Shown in pieces: positions 1 to 11,968 of a stretch of DNA of 64,000 nt (positions are counted from its first letter, which is position 1; every line of letters starts with the position of its first letter). Both the position numbers and the translations under genes were made by a program. Origin of the DNA: Dendrocalamus latiflorus (lineage: Eukaryota; Streptophyta; Magnoliopsida; Poales; Poaceae). The stretch spans positions 5,016,176-5,080,175 of the forward strand of contig CM029666.1 in assembly GCA_017311315.1 (NCBI GenBank). The letters are read 5' to 3'. The notes under the pieces are model-generated. The model was not told where the DNA came from. It worked only from the letters and a program-made list of their open reading frames with translations, and did not search any database.

Positions 1-1007
1 GGAACATAGTCATAATCGGCAATGAAAATAGAGATCTACTCGAAAACTAGAACGGTAACCTACTCGAAGATGAGAATAACATCCCGCTCGGAGGCAAAAC
101 GGAGTCTCAAAAGATAACGGTAAAGAGTTTAAGTCGGAAGCGCGTCGAATAGCAACGTCTAACTTCAGTCGACGCAAACACCTTTAGACACCATAATGGT
201 GCAAATCGTTGCAGAGTCCATCACGAATATGAAGATGATTTGAATCATAACCTTTGATCAGTTCGTGTTACCAATCAATCATATTGGCCGAAATATATTT
301 TTGAACAAAACCTAATCAGATTCTTTAAATAGTTAAACCCGGGCATATTCAGATCATAAAATACAACACTCCCCACGTCAGCCTCTAGGCCATCCTGACG
401 ATCTTTGCATTTTCGCCAGTGCCCAATTGTAGGTAGTATATACTGTTATCATTTGCAATAAAAGTCTCGTTGCACAAATAAAAGTGACAAGGAACAAAAA
501 AATAGCACGAAGAACCCGAAGCCTCAATGGTAAACACACCGCTCACCCAGATTCAATTACACCATCCACCAATCAGTCGGTGGACGACACACACAGCAAT
601 GTACTCATCAGAAGCTCAGGATCACATGTAGTGCACATTGACGACACCAACAAGACAGCACAACCAGTCAGGCAAAGTTTATGAGACTTCATAACAGGAT
701 ACTGCTTTATCATTTTTTTTCTTTTCTGTATGAAATGATATGATGAGATATACATGTGTGCTGACTACAAACATATGAACAGACAGCCATCCTCCACCCC
801 TACAACCTCCCCCAGAACCCAGTTTCCCCTCGCCTATCACAGCAACGTAGATTACAGTTACCCACAACAAAAACTACCATTAGCGATCTATTCATGCCAG
901 GTACAGAAAGGTATCAAAACCTGTGTGGCAATGACCCATGTTCCAACTAGCCCAAGCAGTCTTCACTTCATGAGCTGTGTTGCCAGGCCATCCAAGTTTT
1001 GCCCATG
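1..1007. other. 3' flank of the NDL gene; otherwise unresolved
   Basis: Sequence downstream of the NDL stop codon, which is on the minus strand, so this side is its 3' end. The part nearest 1007 probably holds the 3' UTR. Short open frames here have no recognisable domain. No RNA gene or clear transposon end was seen. Confidence 0.5.
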
Positions 1008-3225
1008 TTAAACATTAAGTGAGATCCGAGTCTTGATGGGCTTCAGCTTTACTCCCATGCTCTCAGGTGATAGAAGTTCAGGCGATATACAAAATGGGTT
1101 TAGTGTACTGCGAGGGCTGCTGTCAAGCTGGGAAGGTCTGTAGAGCCCATATCCCACTAAGAAGTATTCCATTGGAATCAGCATTGCGTGTGGCTGCTCT
1201 TCGGTGACAAGCGACCCACACGCCTGAACCTGCAATTTGCCCACAAAATACTCCTTAGCACCTGCCTTACTTTTGGTATGGTCGTATGAACCAACTTATA
1301 AGTTATAACATCAATTGTTAAATTGTGCAATACCTCAACTAGAGCACAGTATCTCCGGTCTAATTTTGTGGTCATGTGGACAGCGTCGCCATGGAACTGT
1401 GAGTTCTCTCCCACAAAAATCAGCGTCCGGCACTGAAGCTTCTTCAATGCTTCCGTTAAGTCATGTCTCCTGATGGATTGAGTGGTTGAATTGAGTGCAT
1501 TAAGATCCCATTTCTTTGTATGTTCAGGGAATGCATAGCAAAGGTATCATCCACTTACTCGTTTATTGCTTTAAGGAATCGCCATACATTAGCTCCCTGC
1601 CTCTCATCAAGTAACTGCATAAAAAAGAAACCATGGCTTTAACCTTGTGTTCAAACAATAGACATAATTTTCACTCCCATCGAAATAACACTGCAAAGCT
1701 GGAAAGGACATAAAAGACTAACACTTCTACAGGCTTGCACAATTTCTGATTCAGGATCTTGTGCATTTCCACGAACTTCCTGCATATAGCACAGAAAGAT
1801 GTTGAGTGAAACTTACAGAGGTACAAGGCTGTAGACAAGAAGTTAATGGAGGACCAAATATACCGTGCTAAAATACCGCTGAAGCAAGCATTCATTCACT
1901 AGCCCACATGTCCCATAATAATAAAGCAAGTTTAACAATACCTGACACATAAGATTTTGAGGTTAATACAGAATACACTCCCAAAACAACGCGAAGGAAC
2001 AAGAAAGTGGTAAAATCATTACTGAACTTTTAAGTGTAGATTAATACCTTATTATACAACCACTCGCTCCAAGATGGGGCTTTGCATAGAGGTGAAACCA
2101 ACATTAGGCCGAGAACCCTCTCTCGGTATTTTGTCTGTAACAATGTATAAAAGCATACTTAGCCCAGCCTCAAAAGGCAAACTTTGAAAGACCTAACCAT
2201 GAGAACACTTACAGCAAACAGGGTAAGAATGTAGGCACCAGCAGTGACACCCAAGCACATCACAGACCCTAAACTGTAATAGCAAAGCCACAATCACACC
2301 ATCAGAGAACTCCTTTAAGCACCAGTAGAATAAGACGCATTTCAGCTAGTGTCAAGAACTCAAGATACACACCCGAAGAAATCAAGAACATCGGCGACCT
2401 GATCCACAAGCTCGTCAACAGATGGCACGGGCACATCGGATGAAATTGAAGCCGCACCCAACTGTAGGGCTCTTAACAGATGCCGTGAAAATTTACCATG
2501 TAAGAACCAGAGCTAACAGGCACATCGAATGACCATGTGAAGTAGGGTGAGAAAGCACCATCATGACTGACCTCATGCCCTTGAGGAGTGATGTGGTAAA
2601 CACAGAAATTGTGAAGCAACAGAGACGCGGCCTCTGGGCAGAAAAACAATCCTTGGAAGCAAGACATGTCTACCAAACAGCAGTATAGCACATGAGTTAC
2701 CTTGCTATGGCAAAATTTGTAAATTTTGACCAACAAACCTAAAGATCACGAAGACACTCACAATTTAGAGCTACATCCGGGTATGTTATGAGCGCGGGCT
2801 TGTCTTCATCTCCATATACAGAAACAGATACAGAGCCATACCTGGTTCTCACTCGATGCTCCTGATAAAGCACATGGCACAAGAACATATTTAGCATATT
2901 TAGAACCCTGTCTGAGTATTAATACAATCAGACTATTATGATTTAGAACATTAGATTCCATTTCCCAATTGTCCAAAAGTTATTTCTCCCTTGGTGAAAC
3001 CACCATAATTGTTTGCTTAACAAACAAAATCAAATGTACACGCTTCTTGCCATTGCTTTATTTTGCTACGCATAGTAAACTTAGGGGTCTGCATACTTGC
3101 ATCAACAATTTAAAAATTTTAAATTTGTGAGTGTTTCTTCTTATTCCTACCCCTGAATGACAGTACAACCATAACATAACTACAAACTGTAAGAACTAAC
3201 AACAACAACAACAATAATAACAACA

Positions 3226-3265
<40 letters not shown>

Positions 3266-3623
3266 CGACGCAGCAACTAATGTTTCTAATCCATACAAGC
3301 TACAAGGTTCCTATCAATGTAACCAAAAATAAATAAATCATAGCATCCCCAATTTGCAAGCATTGCAACTAATTAAGAACGAGAATAATGACAATAATAA
3401 AGCAACAGAAATTTGCAAGATCAAGTTCTCCTACCCAACCACCCTTAAAAAACCAAACATAAACACCACGAAGCTTCCCAACAACAAATCAAAGCTCCCT
3501 ACGAAAATGCACCCAAATGTGGGCAGGAATCAATCAACCAAGAAATGGAATCCGAGGACGGACCTTGCCGCCAAAGGAGATCCGCTCCACGTCGATCGAC
3601 ACCGACCCGCTCGAATCCCCCAT
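1008..3623 (-). CDS. NDL: N-MYC downregulated-like (NDL/NDRG, pollen SF21-type) protein, 11 exons
   Basis: Coding exons on the minus strand, in transcript order: 3564-3623, 2762-2861, 2572-2669, 2373-2461, 2213-2273, 2048-2134, 1864-1941, 1723-1779, 1559-1614, 1334-1469 and 1008-1229. All introns are GT-AG and the exons join into one open frame of 1,044 bases (347 residues), the usual length of plant NDL proteins. The start MGDSSGSVSIDVERISFGGK is family-like. The NDR core follows: EHRVRTRYGSVSVSVYGDED, CFQGLFFCPEAASLLLHNFC, then LVSPLCKAPSWSEWLYNK, and the ending GVKLKPIKTRISLNV. NDR proteins have an alpha/beta-hydrolase fold without hydrolase activity. Here the nucleophile elbow GxSxG reads GVTAG (about residues 124-128), so the serine is missing, as expected. 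In Arabidopsis, NDL proteins bind G-protein beta-gamma with RGS1 and affect auxin transport; that role is inferred for this protein by family. The gene looks intact. Paralogue identity is not resolved. Confidence 0.95.
3196..3270. repeat. Trinucleotide microsatellite (AAC/AAT)n-(GAC)n in NDL intron 1
   Basis: An AAC/AAT run passes directly into about twelve GAC units, ending with a GCC interruption. It lies in the long first intron of the NDL gene (2862-3563), so length changes would not alter the protein. Confidence 0.9.
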
Positions 3624-3747
3624 GGCGGCTTCCGGAGCCTTCTAGAAGCTTCTCCTCCGCCACCAACCTCCTCCTCGCCTCCTCCTTTCGAGCCCCTCTC
3701 TCTCCTTCCTGCCTCCCCTGTCTACATTCTTCGCGTATATCGCCAGC

Positions 3748-3759
3748 ATATATATATAG
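3748..3759 (-). promoter_or_regulatory. Probable TATA box of the NDL gene
   Basis: An alternating TATATATA tract lies about 125 bases upstream of the NDL ATG on the minus strand. A pyrimidine/purine-skewed leader, TCC/TCT-rich on the plus strand, lies between them and is typical of grass 5' UTRs. The transcription start would fall near 3720. No transcript evidence is available. Confidence 0.5.
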
Positions 3760-3799
3760 ACGCACAGGTCGCCGCCCAGAATTACTCCCACCGACGGCG

Positions 3800-4260
3800 G
3801 TGAGCTTACCCAGCGGTGACCAGAAAGGAGGAAACTGTACATTTGTTTTAGATCCACTCGTTGCTTGCTCGTTTTGGCGCGCCCACCTGTCACTGGCTGT
3901 TTGGGGCAAGCGGTTGACTAGCCTGTGGGCCTAGCATTTTGTTTTGTTCTGCCGGAGTGACAGCGTGGACCAAAGGTCTCTTGCTATAGGCACGCTATTT
4001 CGTCCACCTGAAAGGCGTTGCAAATTTGCAACTCATGTCTCATGGCATAGCTAAATAAGTAAGATATCTCTCTCTGTCTCTTTTTTTGGCAAGGGAGCAC
4101 AATAAGAAGCTTCCATTGGTAATTAGCCACATTAGTTCTTTTAGGTTCCAAAAAAAATTCTCGTAAAAGTGCTAAACAACACACAATCTAGTAGTACTCT
4201 CTCTATTGATTTTCTAGGGCCTATTTGGTTTGCATTCTTGTTACAAATTATAAGGGGTGC
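3800..4260. other. NDL upstream region, no gene seen
   Basis: GC-moderate to AT-rich sequence upstream of the NDL promoter. No domain-bearing frame or clear transposon terminus was identified. Confidence 0.4.
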
Positions 4261-4261
4261 A

Positions 4262-4945
4262 TGTATCTTTAATGCTATCTAGAGTAGTCCATAGAAGGAT
4301 TTTGAGAACAATTAGACTATGAAACTTAGTTGAAATAACTTGGAATAAGTCTATATAATATTTCAAACTTTGTTTGAAAGTCCATCTAGCATTCTTAACT
4401 ATGAAACCATATATTTAATCTCCCGAACTTTGCAATTTGGTTCAATAATACTCTAACCTGGTTTCGCATGGTAGTATTACCCGTGTGGCACGACGAGTGA
4501 GTGGTTTTGCACATAAGATGACATGCTAGCCAATGTAGGTCAATAACATGTGGGACCTGTAAAGGGCTTATTCCCACCGAGCTCCTAGTCATGCTTCCGT
4601 GGCCATCGCTCCCTGTAGTTCCCTCCGCTTTGTTTTGATTCCAATTTAGGAGAGAAGACCTTGTGAGTTCCACCTATTATTCACATAAACTTAATCAGTG
4701 CGCCATCTTACATGGTAAAATTGCTCACTCATTGCGCCATATGGCTAATACCACCATCCAAAACCGAATTAAAGTATTATTTGAACTGGATTGCAAAGTT
4801 TAGGGGATTAAATGTTTAATTTCATAATACATGGTGCTAAATGGACTTTTGAATAAAATTTGATGATTATATGGATTTTTTCCAAATAACATTGAAAGTT
4901 GAAATGTAAGGCATAATTTTCATAATGAAAGTATCGGAAGACTTC
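4262..4945. mobile_element. Fold-back MITE with long imperfect terminal inverted repeats
   Basis: The left arm (about 4275-4455) and the reverse complement of the right arm (about 4770-4940) align over more than 150 bases. Examples are the matched stretches around AACTTTGCAAT at 4425 and ATTGCAAAGTTTAG at 4792, and the AAAGTCCAT / ATGGACTTT pair at 4378 and 4847. No coding capacity. The exact ends and target duplication could not be fixed, so the coordinates are approximate and the superfamily is open. Confidence 0.5.
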
Positions 4946-6329
4946 CCCGTTTCATGTCGATCTAGATTTCAAAACCTCGATTCCTATGTACTCCTACTGT
5001 CATTATGAGGTTCGTTTTCTTAGAGAAAATTCAATCCATTATACTACTGCCTATATTTGGGGTGAGCTTTTTGATTGATGGCTTATAGTTTATGACTTAA
5101 ATATTTGAATTCTAACTGTTCATAAGAGGTAGTATGCACAGAAAAATAGTCGCATGCGATTTTGGCCGGTACAACTGAACTTAGTACACTTTTTATTACA
5201 AGCCAAAACGAAGCCACCCCTATTGTTGTTTCAAAGCATATGGCCCACAAGTCATCGAGTAGCACATGAAAAGCTTTGGACAGTGAAGTTCGCCTAGAGG
5301 AATTTGCTGTGCCTTTGTGGCCGCCAGCTCAGACAAGAGGCGCCCCCGTCGTTAGGCTGAACTGGACAGGGTCCCACATTTCAGTCTAGGAAAAGGTGGA
5401 CGTGAAATATTTGAGGGTGGGGTCCCGAGTTCCGACGCGTCATGGGCTTCCTCTGATTGGACGCGCCGAGTGGGGCCCTGTGTCATTGGGGGAGTAATGC
5501 ACTCCCATGCTATGCCTCATGACTCGTGACAGAATTCATTAATGCTAGTCTCGAAATTTGATTAGTAGGAGTATTTTGGAGTTCTTTTCGAGGAGATTAG
5601 TATCTGGATCTAAAAATTGATTATTCGGACGTGGACTTCATTTCTGTGTTTAGGTTTTCTTTTGCTATCTCTCGCCGAGAGCTAAGATAAACTAATGAAA
5701 ATTTCAAGTGTACATGATTCCTAAGAAAATTCTAAATGGTAGGCAAACTAACGAGAGGTAATTATAAATATTTTTTCTAAATATATTGGAACAGTGATGA
5801 TTATTTTTATGTGACTTTAACGTTGACCTGAGTTGTTTTTTTGGCTGGCAAATATACCTGGGGAGTATTTTGGAAAAATAAACGTATGCATGGACTAAAC
5901 TGTTAACTAGTAAGTTATTTCTACAGTGGTGGTCGGTTTGACTGGCTTGCCAACTGAACAACGGTTTTCTTACTCCTTTTCTGGTCTAATATCTTCTCTC
6001 GTTTACAAACAGCAAAGCAATGCTAGATTTTTAGAGTTTGTTCATATTAAGTTTTACTGATGGCTTTTGACTATGGCTGATAAATAGTAGAGGTTGATTA
6101 AACCGGCTTATAGATGCTGAGGCATTCGTATTGGCTTTTGATTTTTTGCTGAGTGCATTATGTAAGAGAAAGATAGAGCAAACGACGACGCAACTTAAGG
6201 CATTATAACATTCAGATCATCATGCAACTTATAGAATTATAACATAATAAAAAATATAGTTTGTTATAACATGCAAAAGTGTAAAATGACTGTTGAATAA
6301 TAGTGACTGATAGAAATGGCTTACAGAAA
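4946..6329. other. Intergenic spacer, no gene seen
   Basis: AT-rich sequence with a short GC-richer stretch at about 5290-5490. No recognisable protein domain, RNA gene or defined element end was found. Confidence 0.4.
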
Positions 6330-6452
6330 CTAGAACATTCGTTACCGGCAGGTCAGTAGGCCTTTTAGAAGGCGAACAAATGAAAGTTCTCGGCAGGCGC
6401 TAGCTTCGCTTTTATTTCGGTCTCTCTATCTTTCCGCTTCGTATAGATCTTA

Positions 6453-6690
6453 GAAGAATTCTCACCCAGAGCTGTGGAACTCACGACCTATTAGAAAGTA
6501 GAGTGACCAACTTCTACACGAATTTTCAAGTGGATGAGATTGGTCGAGTGGTCACAGTTGGAGATGGGATTGCACGTGTTATGGATTGAACGAGATTCAA
6601 GCTTGAGAAATGGTGGAATTTGCCAACGGTGTGAAAGGAATAGCCTTGAATCTTGAAAATGAGAATGTAGGTATTGTTGTCTTTCCAATT
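6453..6690 (+). pseudogene. atp1: Mitochondrial atp1 (ATP synthase F1 alpha) 5' fragment, NUMT
   Basis: Encodes the N-terminal part of mitochondrial ATP synthase alpha, about 75 residues, beginning just after the normal start (Met codon changed; frame begins at EFSPRA). Recognisable blocks include TNFQVDEIGRVVTVGDGIAR and GVKGIALNLENENVGIVVF. At least two single-base deletions break the frame, near 6490 and 6581, and no downstream alpha-subunit sequence follows. It is a nuclear copy of organelle DNA and cannot make a functional subunit. Confidence 0.88.
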
Positions 6691-7017
6691 TTTCCTAATT
6701 ATATTTTTATGATTTTTAGTCCTCGTTTTGGTTTCTTATGTTGGGGCATATGGAATAATGTTTCCCAATAAAGATCTAAAGGATTTACCAAATCCACTTC
6801 AGGTAGCAGCACAGCTTTCCTGCTCTGATCTTTCTAAAGGGATCACAATGGGGGGAGAGGGAGAGGCAAATGGTCGGACCTCCAGACATAATTCCCAAAT
6901 TGTCACCTCTTTCATGGAAAGAAATCCAGTGGAAAAAAAAAGAAAAGCTCCTGTTTTGGAGCCAATCGAGTTTCCGATGCACAAGACTGCGGATGACTTC
7001 ATTGAGATACCACCTTT

Positions 7018-7232
7018 CAAAGCATTACTCTTCCTAAGTGCGGGTTCAGTGATTCATGCCATGTTGGATGAGCAAGATATGCGGAAGATGGGGGGCTTGC
7101 TTCCTCCTTTCCTTTGACCTATGCCATGATGCTCATAGGCAGCTTATCTCTTATTGGATTTCCTTTTCTAACTGGATTTTATTCTAAAGATGTGATCTTA
7201 GAGCTCGCTTACACAAGGTATACCATCAGTGG
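7018..7232 (+). pseudogene. nad5: Mitochondrial nad5 (NADH dehydrogenase subunit 5) fragment, NUMT
   Basis: Frames here read ALLFLSAGSVIHAM, DEQDMRKMGGL, then TYAMMLIGSLSLIGFPFLTG and FYSKDVILELAYT, which are conserved core blocks of NAD5, a proton-pumping membrane subunit of complex I. A frame change at about 7108 separates the first two blocks from the third, and the homology stops near 7232. Sequence between this piece and atp1 (6728-7015) is open in one frame but was not identified. Confidence 0.85.
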
Positions 7233-8559
7233 CCAATCAATCACTAGTGCATTTTTTTAACCGACTTGAATATTAGAATAGCAAATGGATTCTTTGTCTC
7301 AATCCCATAGTTTTAATAAGCATAAGGAGCTTGGCCTAGAACTCCCCTACCATTGGAATTGCATCTATGGGCATTTATCTCCATTTAATGATTTTAGGTT
7401 ATAATTCAATTTTAATGCACAAAAACTTTTTGTTTAGTCCTCCCTTATGCCATGGGCCTTGTTAGCCAAGACTCCCCCACCCACATCAATAATTTTCTCT
7501 CCTATCAGCACCTCTTTCTCTCAAGGTCTCTCCCTAACTAAGGACCTATGGCTCAATTCATCCTCTTGGTCTACGCACTTCCAGTGATTGAGCGAGAGTA
7601 TTTCAAGGATCCATATCTGGGGTTGAGAATAGCGGTAATGGAATTTCAAGAACCTTACCTCAGATGTCAGGACACTCCGGTTATAGCTTTGGCCTTTCAT
7701 TTATCTCTTTCCTATCTATAATGTCTTACCCCAAAAGATAGTGAGTTAAGCAAGCATGTGGGAAGTAAGCGAGCAGGGTGGGGCGGCGGCTTGTAGCCTC
7801 TCCTCAATATCTATATCGGAGTCAGCATCCGTTTTTGTTTGAGTTTCGCTGTTAGCTTACGTCCTTTTAGCTAGTTCGACGTGTTTTCATTAGTCCTTCA
7901 AGCAAGTGAGCCAGTCGCGGTAGGTCTTTTTAGCCTTTAAGTAGTAGTCCTGTTCGAAAGATAGTTATCATAGTGAAGTGAGTTATTACAGTGAGTCTAG
8001 TTTCTTGAAGGCCAGGCAGTCAGCCAAGAAAGGAAGTTATGGTGTGGAAGTCTTCTAGTCTGTCTTCCCCTTCAAGCTCTCGAGTACACTAGGGGAGAGG
8101 TATCGAAAGTCAAAGTCTAAATAAAAGTGAAAGTCAGAAGTATAAGTAGTAGGCTATCGATTAACAGCTGAACACCGTAATTGATGAGTGAGTAGGTGGG
8201 TTAGGTGCACCCCTCACCCAGTGGGAAGTCATGAGGCTAACGCCCCCCCGAATGAAGAAGTAGTGGGGCCCGATAGGCGAAAGAGAATCAACAAATTTTG
8301 TTTTGACCTGAGTAGGCTCAACATAGGGAATACCCTAACCCTGGGAACCGGGGCATATAAATCCGCTTAGGGCATTCACCCAAGCGTACAGACTCATAGG
8401 ATCTAGTACATGAAAAAGCCATTCCTTTTTGCTTTCCTTCAACTACTCAGTATACTTTTTTTACTGGAAGAGTCAAGCGAAAGCAATTAGTTTAGAAGGG
8501 CGAGGAAGACCTAGGAGGCTTACATCCTCGTTTCTCTCTTTTTGCTCGTGCGAGACACG

Positions 8560-9107
8560 TAGGGCTGGACGAAAAACTCGAAGCTCGTTAGCTCGCTCGG
8601 CTCGGCTCAGCTCGGCTCGTTAGGATAACGAGCCGAGCCGAGCCAAGATTTTAGCTCGTTAGCTATAACGAGCCAACTCGAGCCAGCTCGCGAGCCGCTC
8701 ACGAGCCAAACGAGCCATGCTTCCAGGAATTTAGATATGCATATGCTGCTTCCATGGACCTAATTTGTACTCTATTGCATGTGTTAATGTGTAAATTTGT
8801 ACTCTATTGTACCCAAACGAGCCATGTATGTGTTAATTTGTACTCTATTGTACCCAAACGAGCCAAACGAGCCTAACGAGCCAAACGAGCCAAACGAGCC
8901 TAACTTCCATGGATGAATATATGATGGAGATATTTTTTGGCCCTGGCTCACGAGCCAAACGAGCTAACTCGAGCTTTTTGTCGAGCCGAGCCGAGCTGGC
9001 TTTTTAGCTCGTTAGTTATAACGAGCCAGCTCGAGCCAGCTCGTTATCCTACCGAGCCAGACCGAGCCGAGCCGAGCCGAGCCGAGCCAGCTCGATATCC
9101 AGCCCTA
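8560..9107. mobile_element. Non-autonomous hAT element inserted in the NUMT
   Basis: Ends TAGGGCTGGA...TCCAGCCCTA are inverted repeats. The flanks carry a perfect 8-bp target duplication, GAGACACG at 8552-8559 and 9108-9115, which is diagnostic of the hAT superfamily. The 548-bp interior has no transposase frame and is full of CGAGCC/GGCTCG copies near both ends. Removing the element and one GAGACACG rejoins the mitochondrial-type sequence. Confidence 0.9.
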
Positions 9108-9365
9108 GAGACACGCAATCCCTTTCCCCCTATCCCTCCCTTATGTTTAGGAGCGGGATTTGCCCAAGAATGACCTGTGGTGGTACGGAAGGCACGGACT
9201 CCGCAAACATCCCGCACCCTCTGAGAAAGAAACTCCGCAACCATTAACTTTGGCTTCAGAAAGTACAAGTCAGAAACCAAATCCAATACGAACGGGGCCA
9301 TATCTTCTTTTGCTCGGTTGTCTTTGCCAACCTTTTGGGTGGTAAAGGATAGGTCAAGCTAAATT

Positions 9366-10675
9366 AGAAACCATTATGTTTTGGCATGCTTTCTCATTGG
9401 CACGGAAGAGGAAAATATTTTTTTAAATGCAAAATAAACGGACACGCATCTGCATGTGGAGAAGATCTCACATGGCATAGTACTACGTACTAGATCATAT
9501 GGATGACAATGAACTCTGACCAGCGCCCATGCATGCATAGGCAAATAAACGGGGGAGTGGGATCCACATGAAACTATCTCACCACCGCAAGTCCCCGCAC
9601 TCAACACAATCAATCAATCACCCCCCCCCCCAATCAGCTTCTTCATTCCATCTTTTTTTATGCTTTTTTTGGCTTTCAGCTTTTTTAAGTCAAAAGACAC
9701 TCGAAACGTGTCGGCTTCTAATTTCGCCTTTTTCTCACTTTTTTCTTTGCATTGTCCGTGGAGATATACCAATATTTTCATTTTTTTTCTCATTATTCTT
9801 CATTTTTTAATTGAATGATTCAGAAAAAGCTAACAATTGCTACAGTACAATTTTAACCAACATCCAGACGTCGCAGCCGGAAGCCACAGACATCAGCTGG
9901 TTGGAGCGGCACCTTAATTTGCTTGTTCGTTGGAGTAATTTCTACAGGAGATTAATATGCAAATTAATTCCCGCGTTTTAAACGGTTCTCCGTGCTAATA
10001 CACGCCCGGATTGCATAAAGTAAGAAAGTTGAGACGTTGCTAACTTAATTAGATGGCTAGTTACTGTCCAACACATGCTTAAAGCATGGTATAATTTGTA
10101 AGTGATAAAACACACCTGGTTTTGGAGTAACGAATCGGTATGGTTTGTGAGGAACAAAAGAAAAGGAATCGGTATGGTTTGTGAGGAAAAAAAAGAATTG
10201 GAGATCGATCGATCAATCTTACTACGTGGTTTGACCTGCCAAAAATAAAAACAGGGAAGTCGAGGAGAATCTGTAAAAAGTGCGTGGCCACCAACTAACC
10301 CTAGCCTCTTCCCTAAAATTAACACGCGCGGAACAGCAATTAACGGTTCGCAACACTCCATCAAAATCCGTCGGTTGGTCCTAATGACCGAATTGACCCT
10401 GTAACGACACTCCTAAGTCCTAACGGTGATGTTGCTAAGCAATGTCTCTAGGTTCCACATCACTTAGAAATAGCATTAGATATAGTATCTTCAATATATA
10501 ATATTTATTGATGAGGCCAGACAATAAATATTATTTTCTCTTTTAATCTTCTCTCTCCCCTCACACATGTCTTTTGGGTGGGTTTAATGTTACGGATACT
10601 ACTTTACTCCTCAATACATGTTTTAGCTACATCTTCTTGTTAGATTTTGTGCTCATGCAATGTCTCATGCAAGAC
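9366..10675. other. Intergenic spacer with MITE-like fragments
   Basis: No gene seen. 9630-9830 resembles one arm of the fold-back element at 11506-11968 (shared AGCTTCT, TTTTTTGGC and TTTGCATTGTCC stretches). 10480-10540 holds a short near-palindrome around ATTTATTGATGAGGCCAGACAATAAAT, and similar sequence recurs near 29600. Confidence 0.4.
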
Positions 10676-11378
10676 TAAGGGTGCAAACAGTACAGGTTAA
10701 TCCCGACCAATCCGGTACCGAATACGGGAAGTTAATTTAGTATCCGGTACTGAATCCGATCGGTATCGGATAGTTGTTGCGAGATATAGTAGTGAAAATG
10801 GGAGAGCTAAAATCTGACCGAATAGCGTCGGTAAAATGTAAACTGGATACTACCCGATCAGATATCCGATAAGCAAGTTAGTACCCTAATCGGCCCAGCC
10901 CATCAACCATCATTGACACCAAATAGCCTAAGTCCTAACCTAACTCTAGAGTCCAGCCACTCTATCCAGTTGCCATCAATCCTCTCCGCTTATGTTGAAT
11001 TTGTATATGAATTTATCGACTTTTGAACTAATGTATGAATTTATCGATTTTCAAAACTTATGTATGAATTTATCGTTTATATTAAACTTGTGTTGTATCA
11101 GCTATCGTACTTAAGTAATCTAGATGAATTTATTGCTAGTTGAAGACTTGAAGTAATGGTGGTATGGTTTAATATATATTCCTTTGTGTATGCACATACT
11201 ATTCGTCTATATTATCCGTTTCCGATCAGAAATTGTCATATATCCGTTCCGATGGTACCATATTCGAAACTTTAAATTCATATTTGTATCCAGTCTTACT
11301 GTATCCAACTCCGAATCTAGGGAATATGATACGATATGAACAATATCCGTTTGAATTCGACCCGATTGCACCTCTATA
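10676..11378. mobile_element. hAT-like non-autonomous element
   Basis: Termini TAAGGGTGCAA and TTGCACCTCTATA are imperfect inverted repeats of a common plant hAT type. The flanks share CAAGAC (10670-10675 and 11379-11384), a probable degenerate target duplication. The subterminal zones are rich in CCGATA/TATCCG motifs in both orientations. There is no transposase frame in about 700 bp. Confidence 0.6.
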
Positions 11379-11505
11379 CAAGACACTATTTCTTTCTCTC
11401 TCTCTCTCTCTCTTCCTTAACTCTTTGCCACATCATATCTCATCCTATGCATATAGCTAATTAATTTTATAAACATTGTACATGGTGGAGCATTGAGAGT
11501 GCCAA

Positions 11506-11968
11506 CACCTGCTCCAACGAGTTTCTGCTTCTAGCTTCCTAATTTCGTCTTTTAGGGCTTTTTTTGCCTTTTTCTCCTTATTTATTTGCATTGTCCATAA
11601 TAATATAACTTTTATTTTCACTTTTAAATTTTTTAAAATTTAATTACGCTGAGCTTATTTTCATCTGTTATAGTGTACAAAAATAGAAGTCTGAGCTTAT
11701 AAGTCCAAATAAGCACTACCAAAGGTGTATCTGAGCTGCAGCTCTTGGTGGTGCTTAGTTTGACGATGGCTTATGATTTTTTCATTGTAGCTACTTTATT
11801 TGGAGTAATTAAATTTAAAAATATATAAAATAAAAAACAGATTGACCCTCACAGACAATGCAAAGGAATAGAAAAAGCAAAAAAAGCCCAAAAAACTAGA
11901 AAAAGATGAAATAAAAAAATAATGAATTAAAAGGTAGAAATCAGAAGCTGAAACTGAAACAAGCAGGT
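11506..11968. mobile_element. Fold-back MITE, about 460 bp
   Basis: The left end CCTGCTCCAACGAGTTTCTG pairs with the right end CAGAAGCTG...AAGCAGG. The pairing continues through matching GGGCTTTTTTTGCC / GCAAAAAAAGCCC and TTTGCATTGTC / GACAATGCAAA blocks. No coding capacity. A clean target duplication was not found. Confidence 0.6.

Larger units (their letters stand above)
6330..9365. other. Nuclear insertion of mitochondrial DNA (NUMT), interrupted by a hAT element
   Basis: The block holds broken pieces of two plant mitochondrial genes, atp1 (about 6453-6690) and nad5 (about 7018-7232). Intergenic-looking sequence of the same even base composition follows, with many short AAGTAGTAGT/GAAAGTCAAAGTC-type stretches typical of plant mitochondrial spacer. 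The block resumes at 9116 after the hAT insertion at 8560-9107. Both genes carry indels, so the copy is old. The ends are estimates from the change in sequence texture; only the gene pieces are certain. Confidence 0.7.

Noticed and set aside
3354..3803. Plus-strand open frame over the NDL first exon
   Set aside because: It is antisense to NDL exon 1 and leader; the minus strand has the family N-terminus and the splice-consistent gene.
6453..7232. Functional nuclear copies of atp1 and nad5
   Set aside because: Both are short fragments with single-base deletions and no transit peptide or promoter context.
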